NCBI GenBank assembly: GCA_902766695.1 | Contig: CACXEY010000162.1 | Span: 1-32,796, forward strand | Reading direction: 5' to 3' | Origin: an uncultured bacterium | GTDB taxonomy: Bacteria; Verrucomicrobiota; Kiritimatiellia; CAIQIC01; Lenti-01 | DNA length: 32,796 bases | In this document: piece by piece, positions 18,619-25,625 of the stretch | Layout: each line of letters begins with the position of its first letter | Position numbering within the stretch: position 1 is the stretch's first letter | Notes under the pieces: generated by a model | What the model was told of the DNA's origin: nothing | The model's input: the letters and a program-made list of their open reading frames with translations, nothing else | The model's database searches: none | Made by a program: the position numbers and the translations under genes

Positions 18619-18670
18619 GCCGCCGGATTCCGCCGCGCCCCCGCCGGACGGTTCCCTCCCGGCCCCGTCC

Positions 18671-19663
18671 TCACACCTTGGACAGCGGAACCCAGCCGGT
18701 ACGCCGGCGGAACATGCGCGAAAGCGTCGGCGAACTCGCCGTGCGCATGCGGCGCCCCAGCTCGCGCACCGTCTCCCCTCCCTGCATCCGGATGCGGCAG
18801 ACCGCGAACGGGCGCGTCGTCGGGTCGTTCGGACCGCGCTGGAACGACAGCGCCGCCTCGAATCCCGACAGCGCCGCCATCTCCACCGCCACCTCGTCGA
18901 ACTCCCCCCACGGCCACGCCAGCACGCGCGACGGCTGCCCCGTGAGTTCCTCCAGACGCTCCCGGCACAGCAGGAACTCGTTCAGGCAGAACTCGATCCG
19001 TTCCTCCGTCCGGCGCCGCACCAGCGGGCGGTCGAACATGCCGTCGCCGACGGGCCAGAAGCCGTCGTGCGCGTAGGCGGAGCCGGTGGGATAGACGGGG
19101 CCTTCCTCCTGCGCGTCGGCGTCGAGGCCGTGCAGCGGGTCGGCCTCCGACTTCGGGCGCCGGTCGCTCGCGCGGTCGGAGACGAAGCACGCCTGGCGGG
19201 TGTGGGTCCCCGCGACGAGTTCGTGCCCCTGTTCCTCGGTGAGGATCCGCAGCTCGAAGCGGTTCATGAAGCCGGAGGGATCGTTGCGTTCCGCCGCCAG
19301 GGCCCACGCGTCGCGCGACATCGGCAGGGACCGCAGGTCCGCGCCTTCCGTGGTCGAGTCGGGGCGGCAGGGACCGTCGTGCAGGAACGCGGTCACGCAC
19401 GTGAACGCGGCGCTCAGGCCGAACTCGCGCAGGAGGGGGGCGGCGTAGACCCAGTGGTCGAGGAAGGCGTCCTCGAAGGTGATCGCATAGGCCTTCTCCG
19501 GGATGCCGCCGCGGCCCTTGACGTAATCGATCGCGCGGGAGAGGGGGACGCACTGCCAGCCGCGGTCGCGCAGCCATTCCAGCTGCGTGCGGAACTCGGC
19601 GGGGGGGATGCCGCAGACGGGGGAGATGTTCCGGTACGAGAGAATCGGGATGCTGGCTTTCAT
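18671..19663 (-). CDS. Polysaccharide deacetylase-like (NodB homology) protein with altered catalytic motifs
   Basis: 330 residues. The opening SIPILSYRNI matches the family's PILxYHxI, with R in place of the His. Motif 1, normally TFDDG, reads TFEDA (Glu64-Asp65). Motif 2, normally SHTxxHxxL, reads GTHTRQACF and lacks the second histidine. A later block LAWPWGEFDEVAVEMAALSGFEAALSF matches the family's YPxGxxD region. The fold is therefore probably right, but two metal ligands or catalytic residues are changed, so deacetylase activity is doubtful; it could bind glycans or have another activity. The start at 19663 is the natural N-terminus and sits seven bases after a -10 box, so the message is probably leaderless. 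Divergent from the symporter gene. Confidence 0.82.
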   Translation of the reverse strand: MKASIPILSYRNISPVCGIPPAEFRTQLEWLRDRGWQCVPLSRAIDYVKGRGGIPEKAYAITFEDAFLDHWVYAAPLLREFGLSAAFTCVTAFLHDGPCRPDSTTEGADLRSLPMSRDAWALAAERNDPSGFMNRFELRILTEEQGHELVAGTHTRQACFVSDRASDRRPKSEADPLHGLDADAQEEGPVYPTGSAYAHDGFWPVGDGMFDRPLVRRRTEERIEFCLNEFLLCRERLEELTGQPSRVLAWPWGEFDEVAVEMAALSGFEAALSFQRGPNDPTTRPFAVCRIRMQGGETVRELGRRMRTASSPTLSRMFRRRTGWVPLSKV

Positions 19664-19670
19664 GCGCGCC

Positions 19671-19699
19671 ACTCTAGGCGAACGCCCCGCCGATGTACA
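19671..19699 (-). promoter_or_regulatory. Promoter of the deacetylase-like gene, leaderless layout
   Basis: On the minus strand TGTACA (19699-19694), 17 bases, TAGAGT (19676-19671), then seven bases to the ATG at 19663. No Shine-Dalgarno site fits, as expected if transcription starts at or next to the ATG. Confidence 0.5.
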
Positions 19700-19773
19700 G
19701 CCCCGATTCCGCCCCGCCGCGGATGGGACCTTCCATCCCCGGCACCCGCCTCCCGCCCGCCCCTCCCACATTT

Positions 19774-19787
19774 GAGATTATGGAAAA
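19774..19787 (+). promoter_or_regulatory. GAGATTAYRGAAAA motif, copy 1 (GAGATTATGGAAAA)
   Basis: It lies inside the 253-bp region between the divergent deacetylase-like and symporter genes. The same 14-base pattern recurs at 24576 (also a divergent promoter region) and, inverted, at 25397. It is a possible regulator site or dispersed element. Confidence 0.45.
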
Positions 19788-19916
19788 TATGTCGGTTTCC
19801 CGTGCTTTTGCCCCCCTTCCTCCCACCATGAACGACAGGCCTTCTTCCCGCCGCTTTTTCCGTGGCGCGCCGCCGCCGCCGTGGTACAAGGGACCCGTGA
19901 AAGGAACCCGCCCGCC

Positions 19917-21386
19917 ATGACCCCGCTCAACACCGCCGTCCTCGCCGCCTACCTCCTCGCGATGCTCGCGATCGGCTTCGCCTTCGCCGGCCGCCAGAAG
20001 ACGACGGAGGATTATTTCCTCGCCGGCCGCCGCATGCCGTGGTGGGCGGCGGGCATGAGCATGTACGCGTCGCTGACGAGCGCGGTGACGTTCATGGCCC
20101 TGCCCGGCACGGCCTACCGCGAGAACATCGCGTTCATCGTGGTCGGCTTCGCGAGCGTGGCGGTGGCGCCGGTCCTGGTGCGGCTGATCTATCCGGCCTA
20201 CATCCGCCTGCACGCGACGACGTCGTACGAGTACCTCGAAGCCCGCTTCGGCCCCGGCGCCCGCCGCACGGCCGCGGCGCTCTTCCTGCTGGCGCGGATC
20301 GGCTGGCTGGGGCTGGTGGTCTACGCGCCGGCGCTGGCGCTCTCGGTGGCGACGGGTCTGCCGCAGTGGGCGTGCATCCTGGCGATGGGGGTGCTGGCGA
20401 CGGCGTACACGGTGCTCGGCGGCATGGTGGCGGTGATCTGGACGGACGTGGTGCAGTTCGTGCTGATGGTGGGCGGCATCGCGTGGCTGGCGGCGGCGCT
20501 GTCGGCGCGGGCGCCGGGCGGGGCGGCGGGGATCCTGTCCTTCGCGCGCGACCACGGCCACCTGCACGTGGCGGACTGGCACCTCTCGCTGACGGCGATG
20601 AGCGGCTGGGTGGTCGGCGCGGGATACTTCTTCCAGCTGATGCAGGACTACGGGACCGACCAGACGACGGTCCAGCGGATGATGTCGATCTCGACCCCGC
20701 GCGGCGTGGCGAAGGCGCTGTGCTTCAACGCGGGGGTGGACTTCGTGGTGATCGGGCTGCTGCTGTTCCTGGGGCTGGGCCTCTACGCGGTGCAGGCGGC
20801 GGACCCGGCGCTGCTGCCGGCGGACCTGGCGGGCGACCGGCTGCTGCCGGCGTTCATCGTGCGGGCGCTGCCGGACGGCGTGTCGGGGCTGCTGGTGGCG
20901 GCGCTCTTCGCGGCGGCGATGTCGAGCATGGACTCGGGGATCAGCTGCGTCTCGACGGTGGTGATCCACGACTTCCTCCGTCCGCTGCACCTCGCACCGC
21001 GCGGCGAAGCCGCCGAACTGCGCCTCGCGCGGGTGCTGGTGCTGGTTCTGGGGGCGGCGGCGACGGCGGTGGCGTTCTGGGCGGCGCGCTTCGAGCAGCT
21101 GATCGAAGCGTACACGCAGGTAGTGAGCCTGTTCAACGCGCCGGTGCTGGGGCTGTTCCTGCTGGGGATGCTGACGGAGCGGGCGACGTTCCCGGGCGGC
21201 CTCGCGGGGGCGGTCGTGGCGATCGCGGCGACGCAGTGGCTCTCGACGACGCCGGTCCACTGGGCGTGGCGCTTCCCCTTCTCGCTGGCGGTGACCTTCG
21301 CGGCCGGCTACGCCGCCTCCTGCCTGCTTCCGCGGCCGCGGCGGCACGGTGCGGAAAACACCCCATCGGACGGCCCGTCCCGGTAA
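19917..21386 (+). CDS. Sodium/solute symporter (SSS family)
   Basis: 489 residues with about 13 membrane helices. Family signatures are YFLAGRRMPWWAAGMSMYASLTSAVTF near the N-terminus, the substrate-path block GGMVAVIWTDVVQFVLMVGG around residues 162-181, and AALFAAAMSSMDSGISCVSTVV in helix 8-9, which carries the Ser residues of the Na2 sodium site in the LeuT-fold transporters. It imports a solute with sodium across the inner membrane; candidates in the family include sialic acids, sugars, amino acids and pantothenate, and the sequence does not decide between them. The start at 19917 has AAAGGA about 12 bases upstream. Its stop is 19 bases from the convergent lpxB stop. Confidence 0.92.
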   Translation: MTPLNTAVLAAYLLAMLAIGFAFAGRQKTTEDYFLAGRRMPWWAAGMSMYASLTSAVTFMALPGTAYRENIAFIVVGFASVAVAPVLVRLIYPAYIRLHATTSYEYLEARFGPGARRTAAALFLLARIGWLGLVVYAPALALSVATGLPQWACILAMGVLATAYTVLGGMVAVIWTDVVQFVLMVGGIAWLAAALSARAPGGAAGILSFARDHGHLHVADWHLSLTAMSGWVVGAGYFFQLMQDYGTDQTTVQRMMSISTPRGVAKALCFNAGVDFVVIGLLLFLGLGLYAVQAADPALLPADLAGDRLLPAFIVRALPDGVSGLLVAALFAAAMSSMDSGISCVSTVVIHDFLRPLHLAPRGEAAELRLARVLVLVLGAAATAVAFWAARFEQLIEAYTQVVSLFNAPVLGLFLLGMLTERATFPGGLAGAVVAIAATQWLSTTPVHWAWRFPFSLAVTFAAGYAASCLLPRPRRHGAENTPSDGPSR

Positions 21387-21405
21387 AAACGGGGCCGGGG
21401 AAAAG

Positions 21406-22569
21406 CTACGGTTGCGGGGCCCGCCGCGCGAGTTCGGCGGCGACGGTTTCGCCGGGACCGCAGGCGGGGTCGCCTTCGAGGGAGGCCGCGACGGCGCGGA
21501 GGCCGTTGAGCTGCTCGGTTCGGGCGGGACCGTCGTCGAGAAGCGGCGCCAGCGCGTCGGCCATGGCGTCGGGGCGGGCGTCGTGCTGGATGAACTCCGG
21601 GCACAGGGTGCGGCCGGCTATCAGGTTGACCATGCCGAGCCATTTCACCCGCACGAGCATCCGGCCGATCCAGTAGGTCAGCCATGCGGCACGGTAGACG
21701 ACGATCATCGGGCAGCCGAGGAGCGCGGTCTCGACGGTGGCCGTGCCGGAGCACACCATCGCGGCGCGGGCGGTGCGGCAGACGTCGCGCATGGTACCGA
21801 CGGCGACGCCGAACGCGGCGCGGTCGCCCGCGGGAAGGGCGTCGAGCTGGTGGCGGATGAGCGCGGCGGTTTCGTCGTTGCTCGCGGCGACGGCGAACAC
21901 GGTGTCCGGCCGGCGGCGGCGCAGTTCCAGCGCGGCGGCGATCTGCGCGGGCAGAATGCGCCGGATTTCCATGCGCCGGCTTCCGGGCAGGATCGCGACG
22001 CGGCAGGCGTCCTCCCCGCCCGGCCACGGAAGCGGCGCCGGCGCGGAGAGCAGGGTGCGCTTGACGGATTCGACGAGCGGGTGCCCCACGAACACGGTAC
22101 GCAGCCCCGTGCCCTCGAACACCGCCGTCTCGAACGGGAAAATCACCATCAGCAGGTCGATGATCTGCGCCATCTTGGGGATGCGCCCGCGGTTCCATGC
22201 CCAGACCTGCGGGGAGATGTAGTAGAAGACGGGAATCTTCATCGCGTGCGCTTCCCGCGCGAGGCGGAGGTTGAAGCCGGGATAGTCCACCAGCAGCAGC
22301 GCGTCGGGGCGGTGCAGGCGGAGCTCGTCCTTCATGCGCTTGAAGACGCGCCGGAAGAACCCGATCCGCGCCAGCACTTCCCACAGCCCCAGCACCGCCA
22401 TCACGCGCGAATCGACGAGGATCCTAACCCCCTCGCGCCGCATCGCCGCGCCGCCGATGCCCCAGAGCTCCACGCCCGGACGCGCCTTCCGCAGGTCGCG
22501 CACCAGCCGCGCCGCGTGCTGGTCGCCGGACTCCTCCCCCGCCACGATCATGAGCTTTTCGGGCTGCAT
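21406..22569 (-). CDS. lpxB: Lipid-A-disaccharide synthase
   Basis: 387 residues, normal length for LpxB (GT19). It joins UDP-2,3-diacylglucosamine to lipid X to make the lipid A disaccharide at the inner face of the inner membrane. Visible family motifs: GEESGDQHAA near the N-terminus, GIGGAAM, LVDYPGFNLRLA, FYYISPQVWAWNRGRI, FPFE, FVGHPLVE, LPGSRRMEI, and CSGTATVETALLG with the conserved SGTATLE-type loop. It is the last gene of the lpxI - oxidoreductase - lpxB block and follows the oxidoreductase after 10 bases. It shows that the organism builds lipid A. Confidence 0.97.
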   Translation of the reverse strand: MQPEKLMIVAGEESGDQHAARLVRDLRKARPGVELWGIGGAAMRREGVRILVDSRVMAVLGLWEVLARIGFFRRVFKRMKDELRLHRPDALLLVDYPGFNLRLAREAHAMKIPVFYYISPQVWAWNRGRIPKMAQIIDLLMVIFPFETAVFEGTGLRTVFVGHPLVESVKRTLLSAPAPLPWPGGEDACRVAILPGSRRMEIRRILPAQIAAALELRRRRPDTVFAVAASNDETAALIRHQLDALPAGDRAAFGVAVGTMRDVCRTARAAMVCSGTATVETALLGCPMIVVYRAAWLTYWIGRMLVRVKWLGMVNLIAGRTLCPEFIQHDARPDAMADALAPLLDDGPARTEQLNGLRAVAASLEGDPACGPGETVAAELARRAPQP

Positions 22570-22579
22570 GGGGGGAGCG

Positions 22580-23539
22580 TCAGGTCTGGCCGTTCTGGCG
22601 GATGCTCTTGACGATGGCGACGGCCAGCTTGAGGGCTTCCGCCGCGTGTTCGCCGTCCACCACCGGCTCGGACCGGTTGCGCACGCAGTCGGCGAAGGAC
22701 CGCAGCTCCAGCGCCAGCGGCTCGCCCTTGTGGATGGGGATGTCCTTCTTTTCGATGCCGAGGAGTTTCTTGCGGAGGATCTTGCCGGTCTGCTCCTGGT
22801 AGTCGAGCGAGACGTACGCGTCGGGCAGGAACATGCGGATCTTGCGCTGCTTCTCCATGCTGATGCGGCTGGCGGTGACGTTGGCGACGCAGCCGTTCTC
22901 GAAGCGGAGGCGGACGTTCGCGATGTCCTCGCTCTTACTCAGGATCGGTACGCCGACGGCCCGGATGTCCACCACCTTGGACTGGACGAGGTGCAGGATG
23001 ATTTCGAGGTCGTGGATCATCAGGTCGAGGATGACGCTCACCTCGGTCCCGCGCGGCAGCAGACCGAAGCGCGGCGGCGGGTACGGCGCGATGCGCAGCG
23101 CCTCGACGTACAGCGGCTTCGCCTTCGCCGGGTTCACCACGCTCAGCACCGGATTGAACCGCTCGACGTGCCCGACCTGCAAAATGACCCCCTTCTGCTG
23201 CGCCAGGTGCACCAGCTCCTCCGCTTCCTGCGTGGTGGCGGCGATGGGCTTCTCGACGAGCACGTGCTTGCCCTTGGCGATGGCCATGCCGGCCACCAGG
23301 CGGTGCTTGTCGGTGGGGACCACGATGCTCAGCGCCTCGGTCGCGTCCGCCAGCTCCTCCGCGGTGCGGAAGGCTTTCGTGTGGTAGCGCTCCGCGATCT
23401 CCTGCGCGCGCTTGCGGTCGGCGTCGAACACGCCCACCAGCTCCACGTCCGGCATCTCCGAATAAATCCGCGCGTGCCACTGCCCCAGGCTCCCCACGCC
23501 CAGCACGCCCGCCTTGATCTTCCGCTGTTCAGCCGCCAT
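22580..23539 (-). CDS. Gfo/Idh/MocA-family oxidoreductase
   Basis: 319 residues. An N-terminal Rossmann domain has the dinucleotide loop GVLGVGSLGQWHARIY. The family's EKP motif (LVEKPIAAT) carries the usual catalytic lysine, and HVERFNP begins the C-terminal alpha/beta domain. Members oxidise or reduce sugars or their nucleotide derivatives with NAD(P). Placed between lpxI and lpxB it probably acts on a lipid A sugar precursor. GnnA, which makes the 3-keto precursor of diamino-lipid A, belongs to this family, but its partner aminotransferase GnnB is not in the window, so that role is unproven. The start at 23539 has the strong site AAAGGAG a few bases upstream. Confidence 0.9.
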   Translation of the reverse strand: MAAEQRKIKAGVLGVGSLGQWHARIYSEMPDVELVGVFDADRKRAQEIAERYHTKAFRTAEELADATEALSIVVPTDKHRLVAGMAIAKGKHVLVEKPIAATTQEAEELVHLAQQKGVILQVGHVERFNPVLSVVNPAKAKPLYVEALRIAPYPPPRFGLLPRGTEVSVILDLMIHDLEIILHLVQSKVVDIRAVGVPILSKSEDIANVRLRFENGCVANVTASRISMEKQRKIRMFLPDAYVSLDYQEQTGKILRKKLLGIEKKDIPIHKGEPLALELRSFADCVRNRSEPVVDGEHAAEALKLAVAIVKSIRQNGQT

Positions 23540-23569
23540 GTTTCTTCTCCTTTCAAACAAAATCCATCA

Positions 23570-23645
23570 GACAATTTCTGACAATTTCTGACAATTCTTT
23601 CCAAGAAAATTGTCGGAATTGTTGGATGCAATTGTCGGAATTGTC
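23570..23645. repeat. Inverted cluster of GACAATT repeats between lpxI and the oxidoreductase
   Basis: GACAATT occurs at 23570, 23580 and 23590 (exact 10-base period). Its complement AATTGTC occurs at 23608, 23630 and 23639, with a variant AATTGTT at 23617. The arms face each other around the short centre CTTTCCAAGAA, so the transcript could fold. It ends two bases before the lpxI stop codon. Confidence 0.75.
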
Positions 23646-23647
23646 GC

Positions 23648-24517
23648 TCATTTCTTTTCCCCCTCCCCCGCCGCCGCTTCCGCCTCCGCGTCGATGGCCA
23701 CGAACGCGAGCCCCATCTTTCCCGCCAGCTTCTCCAGCTCCTCGCGGTCGAGCAGGATGCTCCGCTTCGCCTCGACCGCCAGGCACGAAATGCCGGCCTT
23801 CTTCAGGTTCTTGAACGTGCGCGTCCCGATGATCGGGATGTCGAACCGCATGTCGTGCCCCCGCTTCGCGACCTTGACCACCACCGCGCCCGGGCCGCCG
23901 AGCCGCCCCGCGCGCCGTATCGTCTCGTCCGTCCCCTCGAATCCCTCCACCGCCAGGATCGTCCCGTCCTTGACCACCACCGTCTGGCCGATTTCCAGCC
24001 CGCTGGTGACCTTCGCCACCCGCGCGCCGAGACGGATGTCGGCCCGCTCCCGTTGGTCCGGGTCGCGCCCCGCGATGCGCCCCGCGGGCGGCATCTCCGT
24101 TTCCATGAAGCAGTACGCCGGCAGCAGCTCCGCCCCGATCTTCCGGAACTCGTCCGCCACCGCGCCAAAGATCGTGTGCGCGTTCTTCTTGGGCAGCGAC
24201 CGCAGGATGCCGAACGCCATCGCGTCCAGCCGCAGGCTGAAGAGCCGCGTCGGCTTGATCTGCCCCGCCATGACCAGCTTCGTCACCCCGCGCCCTTGGA
24301 TGGCGTCCAGCGTCGCCCGCAGCTGCCCGAGCCGCAGCCACACCGTCTCGTCCGCATAGTGCTCAATCCGCCACGACGTCTCCCCCCGGAACGCGAACGC
24401 CACCACGCGCCTGACCCCCTGCGCATGGGCCGACCGCGCCAACTGCCACGGGTACGTCCCGCGCCCGGCAATCACGCCCAGCGTCTCCGGCATCTCGATG
24501 GAGAATGTTTCGCTCAT
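23648..24517 (-). CDS. lpxI: UDP-2,3-diacylglucosamine pyrophosphatase LpxI
   Basis: 289 residues, the length of LpxI (formerly DUF1009), the LpxH-independent enzyme that cleaves UDP-2,3-diacylglucosamine to lipid X and UMP. Matching blocks are LGVIAGRGTYPWQLARSA at the N-terminus, KLVMAGQIKPTRL, ILAVEGFEGTDETIRRAG, and the C-terminal KRGHDMRFDIPIIGTRTFKNLKKAG, whose acidic and basic residues are the family's active-site region. The tail EAEAAAGEGEKK is probably disordered. The start at 24517 is preferred because a -10 box ends exactly seven bases upstream; an in-frame ATG at 24526 overlaps that box. LpxI feeds LpxB, two genes downstream. Confidence 0.95.
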   Translation of the reverse strand: MSETFSIEMPETLGVIAGRGTYPWQLARSAHAQGVRRVVAFAFRGETSWRIEHYADETVWLRLGQLRATLDAIQGRGVTKLVMAGQIKPTRLFSLRLDAMAFGILRSLPKKNAHTIFGAVADEFRKIGAELLPAYCFMETEMPPAGRIAGRDPDQRERADIRLGARVAKVTSGLEIGQTVVVKDGTILAVEGFEGTDETIRRAGRLGGPGAVVVKVAKRGHDMRFDIPIIGTRTFKNLKKAGISCLAVEAKRSILLDREELEKLAGKMGLAFVAIDAEAEAAAGEGEKK

Positions 24518-24524
24518 CCCCTCC

Positions 24525-24553
24525 ATCCTACCCGCCCGCCCCCCTCCCCGCAA
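24525..24553 (-). promoter_or_regulatory. lpxI promoter, leaderless layout
   Basis: On the minus strand TTGCGG (24553-24548), 17 bases, TAGGAT (24530-24525), then seven bases to the ATG at 24517. Transcription should begin at or within a base or two of the ATG. Confidence 0.6.
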
Positions 24554-24575
24554 GCCCCTTGTCTCCCCATCCAGC

Positions 24576-24589
24576 GAGATTACAGAAAA
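24576..24589 (+). promoter_or_regulatory. GAGATTAYRGAAAA motif, copy 2 (GAGATTACAGAAAA)
   Basis: It lies in the 111-bp divergent region between lpxI and the gene at 24629, exactly between their two -35 boxes (24548-24553 and 24593-24598). This is a good position for a regulator acting on both. Confidence 0.5.
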
Positions 24590-24592
24590 CAC

Positions 24593-24621
24593 TTGACTCC
24601 CGCCCTTCCGTCCCCCATCCT
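24593..24621 (+). promoter_or_regulatory. Promoter of the hypothetical gene at 24629, leaderless layout
   Basis: TTGACT (24593-24598), 17 bases, then CATCCT (24616-24621), a poor -10 match, then seven bases to the ATG at 24629. It repeats the geometry of the lpxI promoter on the other strand. There is no Shine-Dalgarno site. Confidence 0.4.
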
Positions 24622-24628
24622 CCCGCCC

Positions 24629-25573
24629 ATGAAAAAATCCCTTCTCCACGCCCTGGACTCCACCGGCCGCGCCTTCGCGGCCACCACCCGCGCCGTCGAA
24701 AACACCGGCTACGGCGGCCGCTTCGTCGCCCGCAACCTCACCCCCTGGCTCCTCGCGCTGACCCCGGCGGTATTCGCCGCCTACGCGCTCACCGAAGTCG
24801 GCCAATGGGTTTTCGACGAACTCGCCCGCCGACAGCGCCTCCGCGAGCCGCATCCCGACTCCCCCTCCCTGCGCGGCACGCCCTCCCCCGAAGACATCGC
24901 GGAGCCCTGGAACGCCAAGCCCCGCACGCTCCCCGCGTGCCTGCGCCTCGGTTCGCGCCTGGCCGACCTCGATCCCACGCTCGACCGCTCCCTCGTCCGC
25001 GAAGACCTCCCCAACGGCAAGTCCGTCATCCGCGCGCGCAAAGGCGGCACGAAAGGCTGGCTGGAGGACCGGCGCGTCGCCGTCGGCTATTCCACCGTCA
25101 TGCGCTACAAGAAGCTCGTCCAGCGCCTCCGCCAGGTCCTGGCCATCGACGACCGCCTCCCGCTGGAGTGGCTCCTCGACGGCGCGCCCGCCGGAACGGC
25201 GCTCCCCGCCGGACTCGACGCTCCCTTCGCGGCCGCGCGGCGGCGCCTGGCGAAAATCCTCCGCGAGAACCCGACCCAGGCCGCCCTCTCGCGCTTCGTG
25301 GAAGCGAAGCTGGGCATCGTCCGGCTCGTCGCGGTCCGGAAAATCCATCCCCTGCGGCGCCGGGGGGCGGTCGCGAAAGCGCGGAAAACGGACGGTTTTT
25401 CCGTAATCTCGCACGACCGGCGGGTGAACGTCTCCCCGGAGCGGGTGGAAGCGACGAAGGGGGTTCTCGCGCGCCTGCTGTCCGCTCCGGACCTGGGCGG
25501 GAAGGCGCTGGAACTCCGTAACCGGGTGGCCGCGTGGCTCGCCGGGCTGGCCGCGGACGGGGCGGCGCCCTGA
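24629..25573 (+). CDS. Hypothetical protein with one membrane segment
   Basis: 314 residues; no family recognised. It starts MKKSLLHALDSTGRAFAATT and has a hydrophobic stretch at about 37-60 (TPWLLALTPAVFAAYALTEV) that probably anchors it. The remaining 250 residues are cytoplasmic-looking and rich in Arg, Leu and Ala. The middle part, with GYSTVMRYKKLVQRLRQVL and RLPLEWLLDG, looks helical and is the best query for a search. The DNA encoding TDGFSVISHD near residues 254-263 contains an inverted copy of the GAGATTAYRGAAAA motif that also lies just before the gene. The start is supported only by the leaderless promoter layout. It is divergent from lpxI; no function is proposed. Confidence 0.75.
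   Translation: MKKSLLHALDSTGRAFAATTRAVENTGYGGRFVARNLTPWLLALTPAVFAAYALTEVGQWVFDELARRQRLREPHPDSPSLRGTPSPEDIAEPWNAKPRTLPACLRLGSRLADLDPTLDRSLVREDLPNGKSVIRARKGGTKGWLEDRRVAVGYSTVMRYKKLVQRLRQVLAIDDRLPLEWLLDGAPAGTALPAGLDAPFAAARRRLAKILRENPTQAALSRFVEAKLGIVRLVAVRKIHPLRRRGAVAKARKTDGFSVISHDRRVNVSPERVEATKGVLARLLSAPDLGGKALELRNRVAAWLAGLAADGAAP
25397..25410 (-). promoter_or_regulatory. GAGATTAYRGAAAA motif, copy 3, inside a coding region
   Basis: Reads GAGATTACGGAAAA on the minus strand, within the 3' part of the gene at 24629-25573. With a leading C it matches copy 2 in 14 of 15 bases. Its place in a coding region argues for a dispersed sequence element or chance rather than a promoter. Confidence 0.35.
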
Positions 25574-25586
25574 CGGCCACAATGGT

Positions 25587-25615
25587 TTGCGTGCCGGGGC
25601 GGAAGGTGCTATAGA
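25587..25615 (+). promoter_or_regulatory. Promoter of the amidohydrolase gene
   Basis: TTGCGT (25587-25592), 17 bases, TATAGA (25610-25615). The ATG follows ten bases later, so the leader is at most a few bases and no Shine-Dalgarno site can be used. Confidence 0.5.
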
Positions 25616-25625
25616 GCGGCGCGCC

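Noticed and set aside
21370-21405. Terminator between the symporter gene and lpxB
   Set aside because: Only a weak CCCGT/ACGGG pairing that overlaps the stop codon region is visible; not strong enough to list.
22580-23539. Naming the oxidoreductase gnnA
   Set aside because: The family fits, but the required partner aminotransferase gnnB is not in the window, and Gfo/Idh proteins have many substrates.
23570-23645. CRISPR array
   Set aside because: The units are only 7 bases, spacers are 2-6 bases and not unique, and the two halves are inverted relative to each other.
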